Assembly (NCBI RefSeq): GCF_018274385.1
Contig: NZ_JAAFYZ010000083.1
Location: forward strand, 1-39,376
Length of the DNA stretch: 39,376 nucleotides
Source of the DNA: Catenulispora pinistramenti
Lineage (GTDB): Bacteria > Actinomycetota > Actinomycetes > Streptomycetales > Catenulisporaceae
Reading direction: 5' to 3'
The translations under genes were made by a program, and so were the position numbers. Shown here one piece after another: positions 15,930 through 23,639 of the stretch (the stretch's first letter is position 1; each line of letters starts with the position of its first letter). The notes beneath the pieces are model-generated. The model ran no database searches. It was given only the letters and a program-made list of their open reading frames with translations, and had not been told where the DNA came from.

Positions 15930-16379
15930 TCAGCGCCAGTGGAACAGCTCATCGCCCGCGGCCACCGCGCCGGCCACGATCGCCTCGATGGCCGCGGTCT
16001 CGGCGTCCAGCGCGATCACCGGGCTGACCGGGGACAGCCCGCGGGCCTGCACGTCGGCCGGGTTCCAGGTCACGATCGGCTGGCCGGCCCGCAGTCGGTC
16101 GCCCTCGGCCGCGACCAGTTCGAACCCGACGCCCTCCAGGTTCACCGTGTCGATCCCGAGGTGGACCAGCACACCGCGGCCGTCCTCGGACTGCACGACG
16201 AAGGCGTGCGGCTTGAGCTTGACCAGCCGGCCGGCGATCGGGGCCACGGCGACCTGCGGCGCGCGCTCGGGGTCGACGGCGGCGCCGGGGCCGACCATCG
16301 AGCCGGCGAACACCGGGTCGGGGACCTCGGCCAGGCCGATGGCCCTGCCGGTCAGCGGGGAGGAGATGGAGATGTCCAT
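15930..16379 (-). CDS. crr: PTS EIIA component, glucose/GlcNAc family
   Basis: A 149-residue soluble EIIA of the glucose superfamily. The two active-site histidines are visible: H58 in VKLKPHAFVVQ and the phosphorylated H73 in GVLVHLGIDTVNLEG. The C-terminal GDELFHWR end fits the fold. The ATG at 16379 (MDISISSPLTG) matches homologues; a GTG at 16388 would add three residues. It accepts phosphate from HPr and hands it to EIIB. The gene lies between ptsB and ptsH on the same strand. Confidence 0.94.
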   Translation of the reverse strand: MDISISSPLTGRAIGLAEVPDPVFAGSMVGPGAAVDPERAPQVAVAPIAGRLVKLKPHAFVVQSEDGRGVLVHLGIDTVNLEGVGFELVAAEGDRLRAGQPIVTWNPADVQARGLSPVSPVIALDAETAAIEAIVAGAVAAGDELFHWR

Positions 16380-16453
16380 GGTGCTCACTCGTGGTGCTCG
16401 GGGCGATGTCGCCGATGGGTGCGCACGCGGGCCGGTGCCGTACCGCGAGCCGG

Positions 16454-16684
16454 CTACATCAGGTCCTCGATGTCGTTGGCGATCGTGTCCGCCTCCGGAC
16501 CCACCACCACCTGCACGTTGTTGCCGACCTTCATCACCCCGTGCGCTCCGGCCGCCTTCAGCGCGGCCTCGTTGACCTTGGAGCCGTCCCGGACCTCGGT
16601 GCGCAGCCGGGTGATGCAGGGCTCCAGCTCGACGATGTTGTCGGCGCCGCCCAGTCCGGCGATGATCTGCTCGGCCTTGCTCAC
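16454..16684 (-). CDS. PTS EIIB component, glucose/GlcNAc family
   Basis: A 76-residue stand-alone EIIB domain. The phosphorylated cysteine is C23 in VELEPCITRLRTEVRD, followed by the helix and strand GVMKVGNNVQVVVG. The GTG at 16684 has AAGGAG 7 bases upstream; another GTG two codons earlier is less well placed. In actinomycetes the GlcNAc transporter is often split into separate EIIB and EIIC proteins, as here. Confidence 0.93.
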   Translation of the reverse strand: MSKAEQIIAGLGGADNIVELEPCITRLRTEVRDGSKVNEAALKAAGAHGVMKVGNNVQVVVGPEADTIANDIEDLM

Positions 16685-16703
16685 GGGCACTCTCCTTGTT
16701 CCG

Positions 16704-16729
16704 CCGGGCCCGCGGTGCGGCGGGCCCGG
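16704..16729 (-). promoter_or_regulatory. Hairpin in the EIIB leader
   Basis: A perfect 10-bp GC stem (16704-16713 with 16720-16729) with a 6-base loop lies just upstream of the EIIB ribosome site on the minus strand. It may be an mRNA-stabilising or attenuating structure; no T run follows. Confidence 0.4.
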
Positions 16730-16858
16730 GATGGTGACACATCGGACATTATTCCACTTGGCAGTCAAAGGCTTGATGACCGGTGGCCCGGTTGCGCCGT
16801 CTGTGGAACCAGGCGCCGTGCGGACCCGGCGGGCGGCGGGGGCACGACGCCTGCGAGT

Positions 16859-16905
16859 AGTTGACACCAGTTGACACCGATGTGGCGCCGGTGGTCTAGT
16901 CCGGT
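16859..16905 (+). promoter_or_regulatory. dasR promoter with DasR-responsive (dre-like) element
   Basis: AGTTGACACC occurs twice in tandem (16859-16868 and 16869-16878), giving two possible -35 boxes (TTGACA). The -10 region overlaps GGTGGTCTAGTCCGGT (16890-16905), which matches the dre consensus ACTGGTCTAGACCACT at 10 to 11 of 16 bases, including the central GGTCTAG. The site ends 3 bases before the dasR ATG, so the transcript is probably leaderless and the gene autoregulated. Confidence 0.65.
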
Positions 16906-16908
16906 GAC

Positions 16909-17667
16909 ATGAGCGATGAGGCCGCGGGCATCGACCCGACCAGCTCCGTGCCCAAGCATCTGCAGCTCAAGGACCTCCTGGGCCGGATGATCGCGGACGG
17001 GCTGGAACCCGGCTCGCCCATCCCCTCCGAGCGGGATCTGGCCGAGCAGCACGGCCTGAGCCGGATGACGGTGCGCCAGGCGATCAACGCGCTCGTCGCC
17101 GACGGCCGGCTGGAGCGGCGCCTGGGCCGCGGCACCTACGTCGCGCAGCCGAAGATGGACGTGCAGATCCGTTTAGTGGGTTTCACCGAGGACATGCGCC
17201 GGCGCGGCATGACCGCCAGCTCCCGCACCCTGTCGTTCGAACGGATCCACGCCTCCAGCGCCCTGGCCGGCCACCTGGAGGTGGAGTCCGGCGAGCCGGT
17301 GGTCCGCCTGGTCCGGCTGCGCTACGCCGACGGCATCCCGATGGCCATCGAACGCACACACCTCCCGGAGCGGATCGTCCCGGGACTGGTGGAAGCGGGC
17401 GCGCCGGAGTCGCTGTACCGGTACCTTGCCCAGGAGTACGGGATCGTACTCACCTGGGGCGAACAGTCGATCGAGGCCGCCACGACCGCCGCCGAGGACG
17501 CGCCGCTTCTCGGTATTCGCTCTGACGGCGTAGTTCTGGTCATGGCGAGGCGTTCTTTTGCTGAAGATGTGCAAGTGGAATATGCGACGTCTGCTTATCG
17601 CGGGGACCGGTACCAGCTGTGGGTGCCGCTCGCGCAGGCAGCGCGTCCGATAGTCCGCAACCCGTAA
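16909..17667 (+). CDS. dasR: GntR/HutC-family regulator, DasR-like
   Basis: A 252-residue regulator. The N-terminal GntR winged helix (about 17-80) reads PKHLQLKDLLGRMIADG, then PIPSERDLAEQHGLSRMTVRQAINAL and the wing RLGRGTYVAQPK. The UTRA ligand domain (about 92-240) shows DMRRRGMTASSRTLSFERI and PMAIERTHLPERIVPG, as in DasR, the GlcNAc-phosphate sensor of Streptomyces. A PTS context on both sides and the dre-like site in its own promoter support this. No strong ribosome site is visible. Confidence 0.88.
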   Translation: MSDEAAGIDPTSSVPKHLQLKDLLGRMIADGLEPGSPIPSERDLAEQHGLSRMTVRQAINALVADGRLERRLGRGTYVAQPKMDVQIRLVGFTEDMRRRGMTASSRTLSFERIHASSALAGHLEVESGEPVVRLVRLRYADGIPMAIERTHLPERIVPGLVEAGAPESLYRYLAQEYGIVLTWGEQSIEAATTAAEDAPLLGIRSDGVVLVMARRSFAEDVQVEYATSAYRGDRYQLWVPLAQAARPIVRNP

Positions 17668-17748
17668 CCGAGCGGGGCACGCTCACCGACGCCAGCATCA
17701 CGGGGCTGCGGGGCTTGGCATTACGTGGCACACCGAGAGGACCACCTG

Positions 17749-19080
17749 ATGAGCGTAGAAGCTGCCGCGGCGGCCCCGGTCCCGGCTCCGAAGGAGCCCG
17801 GGTGGGGGAGCAAGACGTTCGCGGTGCTGCAGCGCATCGGCAAGTCCCTGATGCTGCCGATCGCCACGCTCCCGGCGGCCGGTCTGCTGGTCCGGTTCGG
17901 CCAGGACGACATGCTCGGACGCTTCCACAGCCTCAAGACCGTCGCGGCCGTCATGCAGGCCGGCGGCAACTCGCTGTTGAACAACCTCCCGGTGATCTTC
18001 GCCATCGGGGTGGCCATCGGCTTCGCCAAGAAGTCCGACGGCACCACCGCGGTCGCCGCCATCGTCGGCTACCTGGTCTACGACGCCGTCTCGATGCAGA
18101 TGTTCGCCGGCTCCAAGCTCAAGTCCCAGGTCCTGGGCCTGGTGATCAAGAACGCCGACCAGGGCGTGAACGACGCGGTGCCGGCCGGCGGGCTGAAATT
18201 CGGGCTGGACATGAACCAGCCGAACCCCACCGGAGTCCTCGGCGGGATCCTGGTCGGCATCATGGCGGCGCTGCTGTGGCAGCGCTACTACCGGATCAAG
18301 CTGCCCACCTGGCTGGCGTTCTTCGGCGGCCGCCGCTTCGTGCCCATCGCCACGGCCGTGGCCTGCCTGTTCCTCGGGGTCCTGATGGGCTGGATCTGGT
18401 CCCCGATCGGCCAGGGCATCAACGACCTGTCGACCTGGATCACCCGCAACAGCACGATCGGCCTGTTCATCTACGGCACCCTGAACAGGTCCCTGATCCC
18501 GTTCGGCCTGCACCACATCCTGAACGCCTTCCCCTGGTTCCAGTTCGGCAGCTACACCAACGCCAACGGCACCTTCCACGGCGACATCGCCCGCTTCCTG
18601 AACGGCGACAAGACCGCCGGCCTGTTCCAGACCGGCTTCTTCCCGATCATGATGTTCGGCCTGCCCGGCGCGGCCCTGGCCATGTGGCGCGCCGCGCTGC
18701 CGGCCAAGCGCAAGGTGGCCGGCTCGATCATGATCTCGGCGGCGCTGACCTCCTTCGTCACCGGGGTCACCGAGCCGCTGGAGTTCTCGTTCATGTTCGT
18801 GGCGCCGGTGCTGTTCGCGATCCACGCGGTCCTGACCGGCATCTCGATGTCGCTGATGTGGAGCCTGGGCGCCAAGGACGGCTTCAACTTCTCCGCCGGC
18901 CTCATCGACTTCGCGCTGAACTGGGGCAAGGCGACCAAGCCCTGGCTGATCCTGATCGTCGGGCCGATCTACTTCCTCGTCTACTACGTGCTGTTCAGCT
19001 TCGCCATCAGATGGCTGAACCTGAAAACCCCCGGCCGGGAACCGGATCCGGAACTGGACGAGCTACCGACATCGACCTAG
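17749..19080 (+). CDS. PTS EIIC component, N-acetylglucosamine/glucose type
   Basis: A 443-residue membrane permease of the glucose superfamily. It begins with a cytoplasmic stretch, then the VLQRIGKSLMLPIATLPAAGLL helix, NNLPVIFAIGVAIGFAKKSDGTTAVAAIVGYLVY, the HHILNAFPWFQFGSYTNANG loop and VTEPLEFSFMFVAPVLF, all characteristic of NagE/PtsG permeases. It lacks fused EIIA and EIIB domains, matching the separate genes upstream. The ATG at 17749 follows AGAGGA; an in-frame ATG at 17725 would add eight residues. It lies 81 bases after dasR on the same strand, with no dre-like site seen in between, so it may be co-transcribed with dasR. Confidence 0.93.
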   Translation: MSVEAAAAAPVPAPKEPGWGSKTFAVLQRIGKSLMLPIATLPAAGLLVRFGQDDMLGRFHSLKTVAAVMQAGGNSLLNNLPVIFAIGVAIGFAKKSDGTTAVAAIVGYLVYDAVSMQMFAGSKLKSQVLGLVIKNADQGVNDAVPAGGLKFGLDMNQPNPTGVLGGILVGIMAALLWQRYYRIKLPTWLAFFGGRRFVPIATAVACLFLGVLMGWIWSPIGQGINDLSTWITRNSTIGLFIYGTLNRSLIPFGLHHILNAFPWFQFGSYTNANGTFHGDIARFLNGDKTAGLFQTGFFPIMMFGLPGAALAMWRAALPAKRKVAGSIMISAALTSFVTGVTEPLEFSFMFVAPVLFAIHAVLTGISMSLMWSLGAKDGFNFSAGLIDFALNWGKATKPWLILIVGPIYFLVYYVLFSFAIRWLNLKTPGREPDPELDELPTST

Positions 19081-19110
19081 TGCGTGCGCGGATATGGCAG
19101 GCTGCCACCT

Positions 19111-19809
19111 ATGTCTGATCCGACGCCCCTGCTGGAAGTCATCGCCGTCGACGCCGACGACGCCCGTGCCGCGGCCGCCGGCGGCGCCGACCGCCTGGAA
19201 CTGGTCTCCTCGATGGAGCACTCGGGCTTCGACCCGGCCGTGGAGACTTTCGAGGCCGTCCGCGCGGCCGTGGACGTCCCCCTGCGGGTGATGATCCGCC
19301 GCCGCGCCGGGTTCTCGGCCGGCGGCGTCCAGGGCGTGGCCGAGCTGGTGCACGCGGCCGAGGCGCTGCGCCGGGCCGGCGCCGACGAGTTCGTCCTGGG
19401 CTGGCTGGACGAGGACGGCACGGTCGACATCGAGGCGGTCCGCGCGGTCCTGGACGCCCTCGGCGGCGCGAAGTGGACGTTCCACAAGGCGATCGACGCC
19501 GCTCCTGACCGGGCGGTCGTCTACGACGCCATCCGCAAGCTCCCGGGCCTGGACACCGTGCTGACCTCGGGCGGCTTCCCGGCCTCCGGCGACGGCCTGG
19601 AAGTGCTGCGCGCCGAGTCCGAGCGCGAGCGGGCGGCCGGCGGCCCCCGGGTGCTGGTCGGCGGCGGGCTGACGCGCGAGGCGCTGCCGGCGCTGCGGGC
19701 GGCCGGGCTGGACGCGTTCCACGTGGGGACCGCGGTGCGGGCGGCCGGGACGTGGGACTCGCCGGTGGATGTGGAGAAGGTCGCTTTGTGGCGGAAGGCG
19801 CTGGTCTGA
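19111..19809 (+). CDS. cutC: CutC family protein
   Basis: A 232-residue TIM-barrel protein of the CutC (copper homeostasis) family. It begins LLEVIAVDADDARAAAAGGADRLELVSS and contains PLRVMIRRRAGF, TFHKAIDAA, VLTSGGF and the late barrel strand DAFHVGTAVR. The copper role rests on old E. coli genetics and the actual reaction is unsettled. It follows the EIIC gene by 30 bases on the same strand, so it may belong to the PTS transcript. Confidence 0.9.
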   Translation: MSDPTPLLEVIAVDADDARAAAAGGADRLELVSSMEHSGFDPAVETFEAVRAAVDVPLRVMIRRRAGFSAGGVQGVAELVHAAEALRRAGADEFVLGWLDEDGTVDIEAVRAVLDALGGAKWTFHKAIDAAPDRAVVYDAIRKLPGLDTVLTSGGFPASGDGLEVLRAESERERAAGGPRVLVGGGLTREALPALRAAGLDAFHVGTAVRAAGTWDSPVDVEKVALWRKALV

Positions 19810-19862
19810 TCCAGGGCCGGGACCACTGAGCGAGCGAGGTCATTCACCCGTCGTCCATGTGC

Positions 19863-19868
19863 TAGGCT
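19863..19868 (+). promoter_or_regulatory. Possible -10 element of the HelD gene
   Basis: TAGGCT lies in the 196-base gap after cutC, about 137 bases before the HelD start; the matching -35 is weak. The rest of the gap holds no recognised gene or structure. Confidence 0.25.
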
Positions 19869-20005
19869 ACTGCGCCTTGCCCGGTACGTACGGCGGTTCC
19901 ACTCCTTACCGAACCGCACGGACCTCTGCCTGAAGAACCCCCAACACGCCCCGGCGCCATGTTGCCGTGCGCGCGTCTCTTCCTCTACTTCTTCAGGAGT
20001 CCGGC

Positions 20006-22153
20006 ATGCCCGAATACAGTGACGCCGCCGATCCGATCGTCGTCACCGAGCAGTCCCACCTCGACGAGTCCCGCGCAGCGCTCAAGTCGATGCGCGAGGA
20101 GGCACTCACCCTGCGGGCCGAGGGCGGCAACGCCGTCTCGACCGAGAACCTTCTGGCGGCTCTGCGCAACCGTGCCAAAGCCCTGATGGACGATCCCAAC
20201 ATCCCGCTCTTCTTCGGCCGCCTCGACTACGGCGACACCCCCGAGGCCCACGAATTCCGGGGCGAGCACTACTACATCGGCCGCCGGCACGTGCACGACG
20301 CGTCCGGCGAGCCGATGGTCATCGACTGGCGCGCGCCGGTCTCGACCGCGTTCTACCGCGCCACCCCGAAGGTGCCGATGGGGCTGGACCGGCGCCGCCG
20401 CTTCGGCTTCGCCTACGGTGCCATCACCGGTTACGAAGACGAGCCGCTGTCCGATCCCGCCGCCGCCGTCGCCCCGGCCGGCCGGCCCGGGGCCAGCCGC
20501 ATCCTGACCGACGAGATCGAGCGTCCGCGCTCCGGGCCGATGCGCGACATCGTGTCGACCATCCAGCCCGAGCAGGACGAGATCGTGCGGGCCGACGTGG
20601 GCGTCAGCGTCTGCGTCCAGGGCGCGCCGGGCACCGGGAAGACCGCGGTCGGCCTGCACCGCGTCGCCTTCCTGCTCTACGCGCACCGCGACCGGCTGCG
20701 CCGCGGCGGCTCGCTGGTCGTCGGCCCCAACAAGGAGTTCCTGAAGTACATCGAGCAGGTCCTGCCCGCGCTCGGTGAGATCGAGGTCGGCCAGACCACG
20801 GTGGACGACCTGGTGGCCCGGGTGAAGATCACGGCTGCCGACCCGCCGGAGTCCGGGGTGGTCAAGGGCGATGCCCGCATGGCCCGGGTACTCCACAACA
20901 GCATCTGGTCCCGCCTGCGCTCCGCCCGGGAGGCGCTGCCCGACGGCATCATGATCGTCCGCGGCTCCCGGCGCTGGCGGGTCCCGGCGTCCGAGCTGGA
21001 CGAGTTGGTCGCGGCGACCACGGAGCGCGACGTCCGCTACGGCGCCGGCCGCGCCATGCTCGCGCCGCGCATCGCGCACGCGATCCTCTACCGCATGGAG
21101 GTCGCCGGCGAGACCACCGACGACCGCACGCAGAACGCCGTCGCCCGCACCAGCGAGGTGCGCAAGGCCGTGGACCTGCTCTGGCCGGCCATCGACCCGG
21201 TGAAGGTGGTCTTCGAGCTCTACGCGAACCCCGAGGCGCTGGCGGCCGCCGCCGAAGGGATCCTCACCTCCGAAGAGCAGGCCTCGATCCTGTGGACCGC
21301 GACCCGCCCGAAGGCCCCGCGCACCCCGGGCACCGCCAAGTGGTCCAGCGCCGACGCGGTCCTCATCGATGAGGCCCACGACCAGCTCGACCGGCTGCCC
21401 TCGCTGGCGCACGTCGTCCTCGACGAAGCCCAGGACCTGTCGGCGATGCAGTACCGCGCCGTCGGCCGCCGCTGCTCGACCGGCAGCGTCACCGTCCTCG
21501 GCGACATCGCGCAGGGCACCACGCCCTGGGCGACCCCGTCCTGGGCCGAGACGCTGAAGCACCTCGGCAAGCCGGAGGCGGTGATCGAGGAGCTGACCCT
21601 GGGCTTCCGGGTGCCGCGCCAGATCATCGACTTCGCCGCCAAGCTCCTGCCCGACGCCGCCCCCGGCCTGCTGCCCCCGACCTCGGTCCGCCAGCAGGGC
21701 GGCGCACTGGAGATCGACGCGGTCCCCGACGAAACAGACCTCATCGAAGCGACGGTCACCGCCGCCCAACTCGCCCTGGAACTCCAGGAAGGCTCGGTCG
21801 GCCTGATCACCGCCGACGCCCGGGCCGCCGAGGTCGCCGCCGCCCTGGACGCCGCCGGCGTCGAGCACACCGTGCTCGGCTCCGAGCCCGCGGCCCCGGC
21901 CATCGAGGGCGCCACCGAGACCGAGGCCGAACTGGTCGAGTCGCTACTCGCCGACGCGGTCGGCCCGCGGCTGGTCGTGGTGCCCGCGACGCTGGCCAAG
22001 GGCCTGGAGTACGACCAGGTACTGGTGCTGGAACCGGCCGAGATCGTCGCCGCCGAGCCTCGGGGGCTGCGGCGGCTGTATGTGGTGCTGACCCGCGCGG
22101 TGTCGCGGCTGCATGTGGTGCACAGCGCGCCGCTGCCGGCGCAGCTGAGCTGA
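20006..22153 (+). CDS. HelD-like UvrD/SF1 helicase, RNA polymerase-associated type
   Basis: A 715-residue SF1-type ATPase. Residues 1-70 are a helical arm typical of HelD, which reaches into the RNA polymerase secondary channel. A beta-rich segment follows (GEHYYIGRRHVHD, MVIDWRAPVSTAFYRA). The Q-motif-like STIQPEQDEIVR precedes Walker A GAPGTGKTAVGLHR (K212). Walker B appears as VVLDEAQDLSAMQYRA, and the C-terminal motifs as EELTLGFRVPRQI and ATLAKGLEYDQVLVLEP. The ATG at 20006 has AGGAG six bases upstream. Family members remove or recycle stalled RNA polymerase, and some give rifamycin tolerance. No rifamycin-associated element was seen in the leader. Confidence 0.9.
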   Translation: MPEYSDAADPIVVTEQSHLDESRAALKSMREEALTLRAEGGNAVSTENLLAALRNRAKALMDDPNIPLFFGRLDYGDTPEAHEFRGEHYYIGRRHVHDASGEPMVIDWRAPVSTAFYRATPKVPMGLDRRRRFGFAYGAITGYEDEPLSDPAAAVAPAGRPGASRILTDEIERPRSGPMRDIVSTIQPEQDEIVRADVGVSVCVQGAPGTGKTAVGLHRVAFLLYAHRDRLRRGGSLVVGPNKEFLKYIEQVLPALGEIEVGQTTVDDLVARVKITAADPPESGVVKGDARMARVLHNSIWSRLRSAREALPDGIMIVRGSRRWRVPASELDELVAATTERDVRYGAGRAMLAPRIAHAILYRMEVAGETTDDRTQNAVARTSEVRKAVDLLWPAIDPVKVVFELYANPEALAAAAEGILTSEEQASILWTATRPKAPRTPGTAKWSSADAVLIDEAHDQLDRLPSLAHVVLDEAQDLSAMQYRAVGRRCSTGSVTVLGDIAQGTTPWATPSWAETLKHLGKPEAVIEELTLGFRVPRQIIDFAAKLLPDAAPGLLPPTSVRQQGGALEIDAVPDETDLIEATVTAAQLALELQEGSVGLITADARAAEVAAALDAAGVEHTVLGSEPAAPAIEGATETEAELVESLLADAVGPRLVVVPATLAKGLEYDQVLVLEPAEIVAAEPRGLRRLYVVLTRAVSRLHVVHSAPLPAQLS

Positions 22154-22217
22154 AGCCCGCAGAACGCGCAGCGGGGCCCGGTTGACCCGAGCCCCACTCG
22201 CACTTGGGGACGGGGCT

Positions 22218-22264
22218 CGAAACGACTTTGCCGTCCATAACCGAAACGACTTTGCCGCCCATAA
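22218..22264 (+). repeat. 23-bp direct repeat upstream of the DUF402 gene
   Basis: Two copies of a 23-bp sequence beginning CGAAACGACTTTGCCG (22218-22240 and 22242-22264) differ at one base and lie 24 bp apart. They lie between helD and the DUF402 gene and could be operator iterons or a slippage product. Confidence 0.75.
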
Positions 22265-22332
22265 GAAGGCCCGCGCGAGACCGGTGTGTAGGCATGGCGG
22301 TGTGCGACAGGGCGCGGTGCTTGAAGGTCGGG

Positions 22333-22734
22333 ATGAGCGATCGCCTGTTGCCTGCGGGGTCCACTGCCGTGGTGGAGCAGGTCGTGTCAGGGCGCTGGTT
22401 CTCGGTCTCCCGCATGTTCGGCGCGGAGGGCACAATGCTGTGCTGGTATGTGAACTTCGAGCGTCCGCCATCATGGCGCGGCGACGGCTGGGACACGTGC
22501 GACCTCGATCTCGACCTGGTGGTCGAGCCGGACGGGTCATGGCGGTGGAAGGACGAGGACGAGTATGGACACGGCCGCAGGCTCGGGCTGATCACCGATG
22601 CTGAGCACAAGGCCGTACAGGCGGCGCGGGATGAGGCCGTCGCTATGGTCGAGGCGCGCAGAGGCCTGTTCGCAGAGAGCGCTGAGGAGCGCTGGCTGCC
22701 GGATCCGAGGTGGGCGATACCTTCTCTGGGCTGA
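22333..22734 (+). CDS. DUF402 domain protein, N-terminally short
   Basis: A 133-residue protein from ATG 22333 (GAAGG ribosome site close by). It carries the C-terminal two thirds of a DUF402 domain: WYVNFERPPSWRGDGWDTCDLDLDLVV, the acidic WRWKDEDEYG motif and a terminal helix with a WLPDPRW motif. DUF402 proteins include nucleotide phosphatases and FomD. The usual first strands of the domain are missing. The frame is open back to 22204, but that stretch is made partly of the 23-bp repeat and does not resemble the family. It may therefore be a decayed gene. It borders the large inverted-repeat region. Confidence 0.6.
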   Translation: MSDRLLPAGSTAVVEQVVSGRWFSVSRMFGAEGTMLCWYVNFERPPSWRGDGWDTCDLDLDLVVEPDGSWRWKDEDEYGHGRRLGLITDAEHKAVQAARDEAVAMVEARRGLFAESAEERWLPDPRWAIPSLG

Positions 22735-22855
22735 CGCGGAGCGCGAGCAAGGTGCCGAACGGTACCCGCCCGGTCGTCAAGCCGCCTGGGGCTGATCGGG
22801 GTTCGGGTCTTTTTGGAGGGCTGGCGTTTGGGGGCCGGGTTGCGGTTTTGGTCGT

Positions 22856-23331
22856 GGGTTTCAAAGCTTTTTACGGCCTTCGGTCATAGTTATGCCGGTT
22901 CGGGGTTCGGGGTGGTGGGTCTGTGTCTCGGCCGCCGGTTCGCGTGTTCACGACCCCGCCGCACCTCAGGCCTCTTCAACTCCAGCAAGTCCGGGCAAGG
23001 GCAAGATCAACGGCAAAGTCAAGGTCAAGGGCTGTGATGAAGGGCCGGGCCTCCGGCGGGCCTCGGCAACCTCAGGGAAACTAGCGCGGTTCCCTGGGGT
23101 GGCTGGGTGAGTCTCAGCGGCTGCGGTTTGTGGGGTGGTGCGGTCCGTTCCCCTCGGTCGCGTCGTCAGCCCGGGGGGTACAGCACCGGTGTCCGGGGGT
23201 AAAGTCCGCGCGCGGCGGTTGGCCGTCCGAGGTGCGGTTTTGTGCAGCGCGAACTTGACCCCCGGCCACCGGCACTGTAGGCGAAGCCCTGCCGACGCGA
23301 CCGAGGGGAACGAACCGAAAACCAGCCGGAG
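22856..23331 (+). repeat. Left arm of the large inverted repeat
   Basis: About 476 bp, matching the reverse complement of 23640-24140 over its full length. Bases 23039-23219 (181 bp) match with one mismatch, and 23245-23330 (86 bp) match perfectly. The outer part (22856-23038) is more diverged and contains an A/G-rich low-complexity tract near 22990-23030 with indels relative to the other arm. Confidence 0.92.
23147..23311. repeat. Inner 165-bp imperfect palindrome, left copy
   Basis: Within the left arm, 23147-23165 and 23293-23311 are a perfect 19-bp inverted repeat, and the pairing continues imperfectly inward (TACAG-CCGGTG-CCGGGGGT blocks) to give a stem of roughly 65 bp around a loop of about 35 bases. 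Confidence 0.85.
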
Positions 23332-23476
23332 AAATACAAAACGCAGGGTCCGAGGGCACCGGTTGGTTGATGCCGCTGCCGCTGCCGGTGAGGTGCTGGC
23401 GGCGGGCCCGTGGTCAGCTGGTCGAGAACATGCCCGGGTGCGGTAGGCGGCATGCCTTGGTGGCTAGACCAATCTG

Positions 23477-23638
23477 TCATCCGGCGGCAGCGATCTTGGC
23501 AGCCAGACGAGCCCGCGCCCACACCTGCGGCCGCACCCGCCAGCTCGGAATGAGCACCCTGCGACTGTCGCGTTGCCAGCGCCCGACCAGCGGCCGAATC
23601 CGCCGAGTCGCCGGTATCGAACCACTGGGCTTTGCCAT
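23477..23638 (-). CDS. Small basic reading frame in the centre of the inverted repeat (doubtful)
   Basis: A 53-codon frame on the minus strand, from ATG 23638 to TGA 23477, occupies about half of the 308-bp centre. The product would be strongly basic, with many Arg and Trp residues and few acidic ones. GGAAG ends one to two bases before the ATG, too near for an ideal ribosome site. No family is recognised. It may be a chance frame or the remnant of a gene split by the repeat. Confidence 0.2.
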   Translation of the reverse strand: MAKPSGSIPATRRIRPLVGRWQRDSRRVLIPSWRVRPQVWARARLAAKIAAAG

Positions 23639-23639
23639 T

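Noticed and set aside
16685-16860. A second dre site upstream of the EIIB gene
   Set aside because: I looked for TGGTCTAGACCA-like sequence on both strands and found none better than chance; only the GC hairpin at 16704-16729 stands out.
20000-21868. 627-codon frame antisense to the HelD gene
   Set aside because: Shadow frame without domains; the HelD motifs on the plus strand are unambiguous.
23605-23632. tRNA-like T-arm (GGTTCGATACC on the minus strand)
   Set aside because: The flanking bases do not pair as a T stem and no acceptor, D or anticodon arms can be drawn around it.
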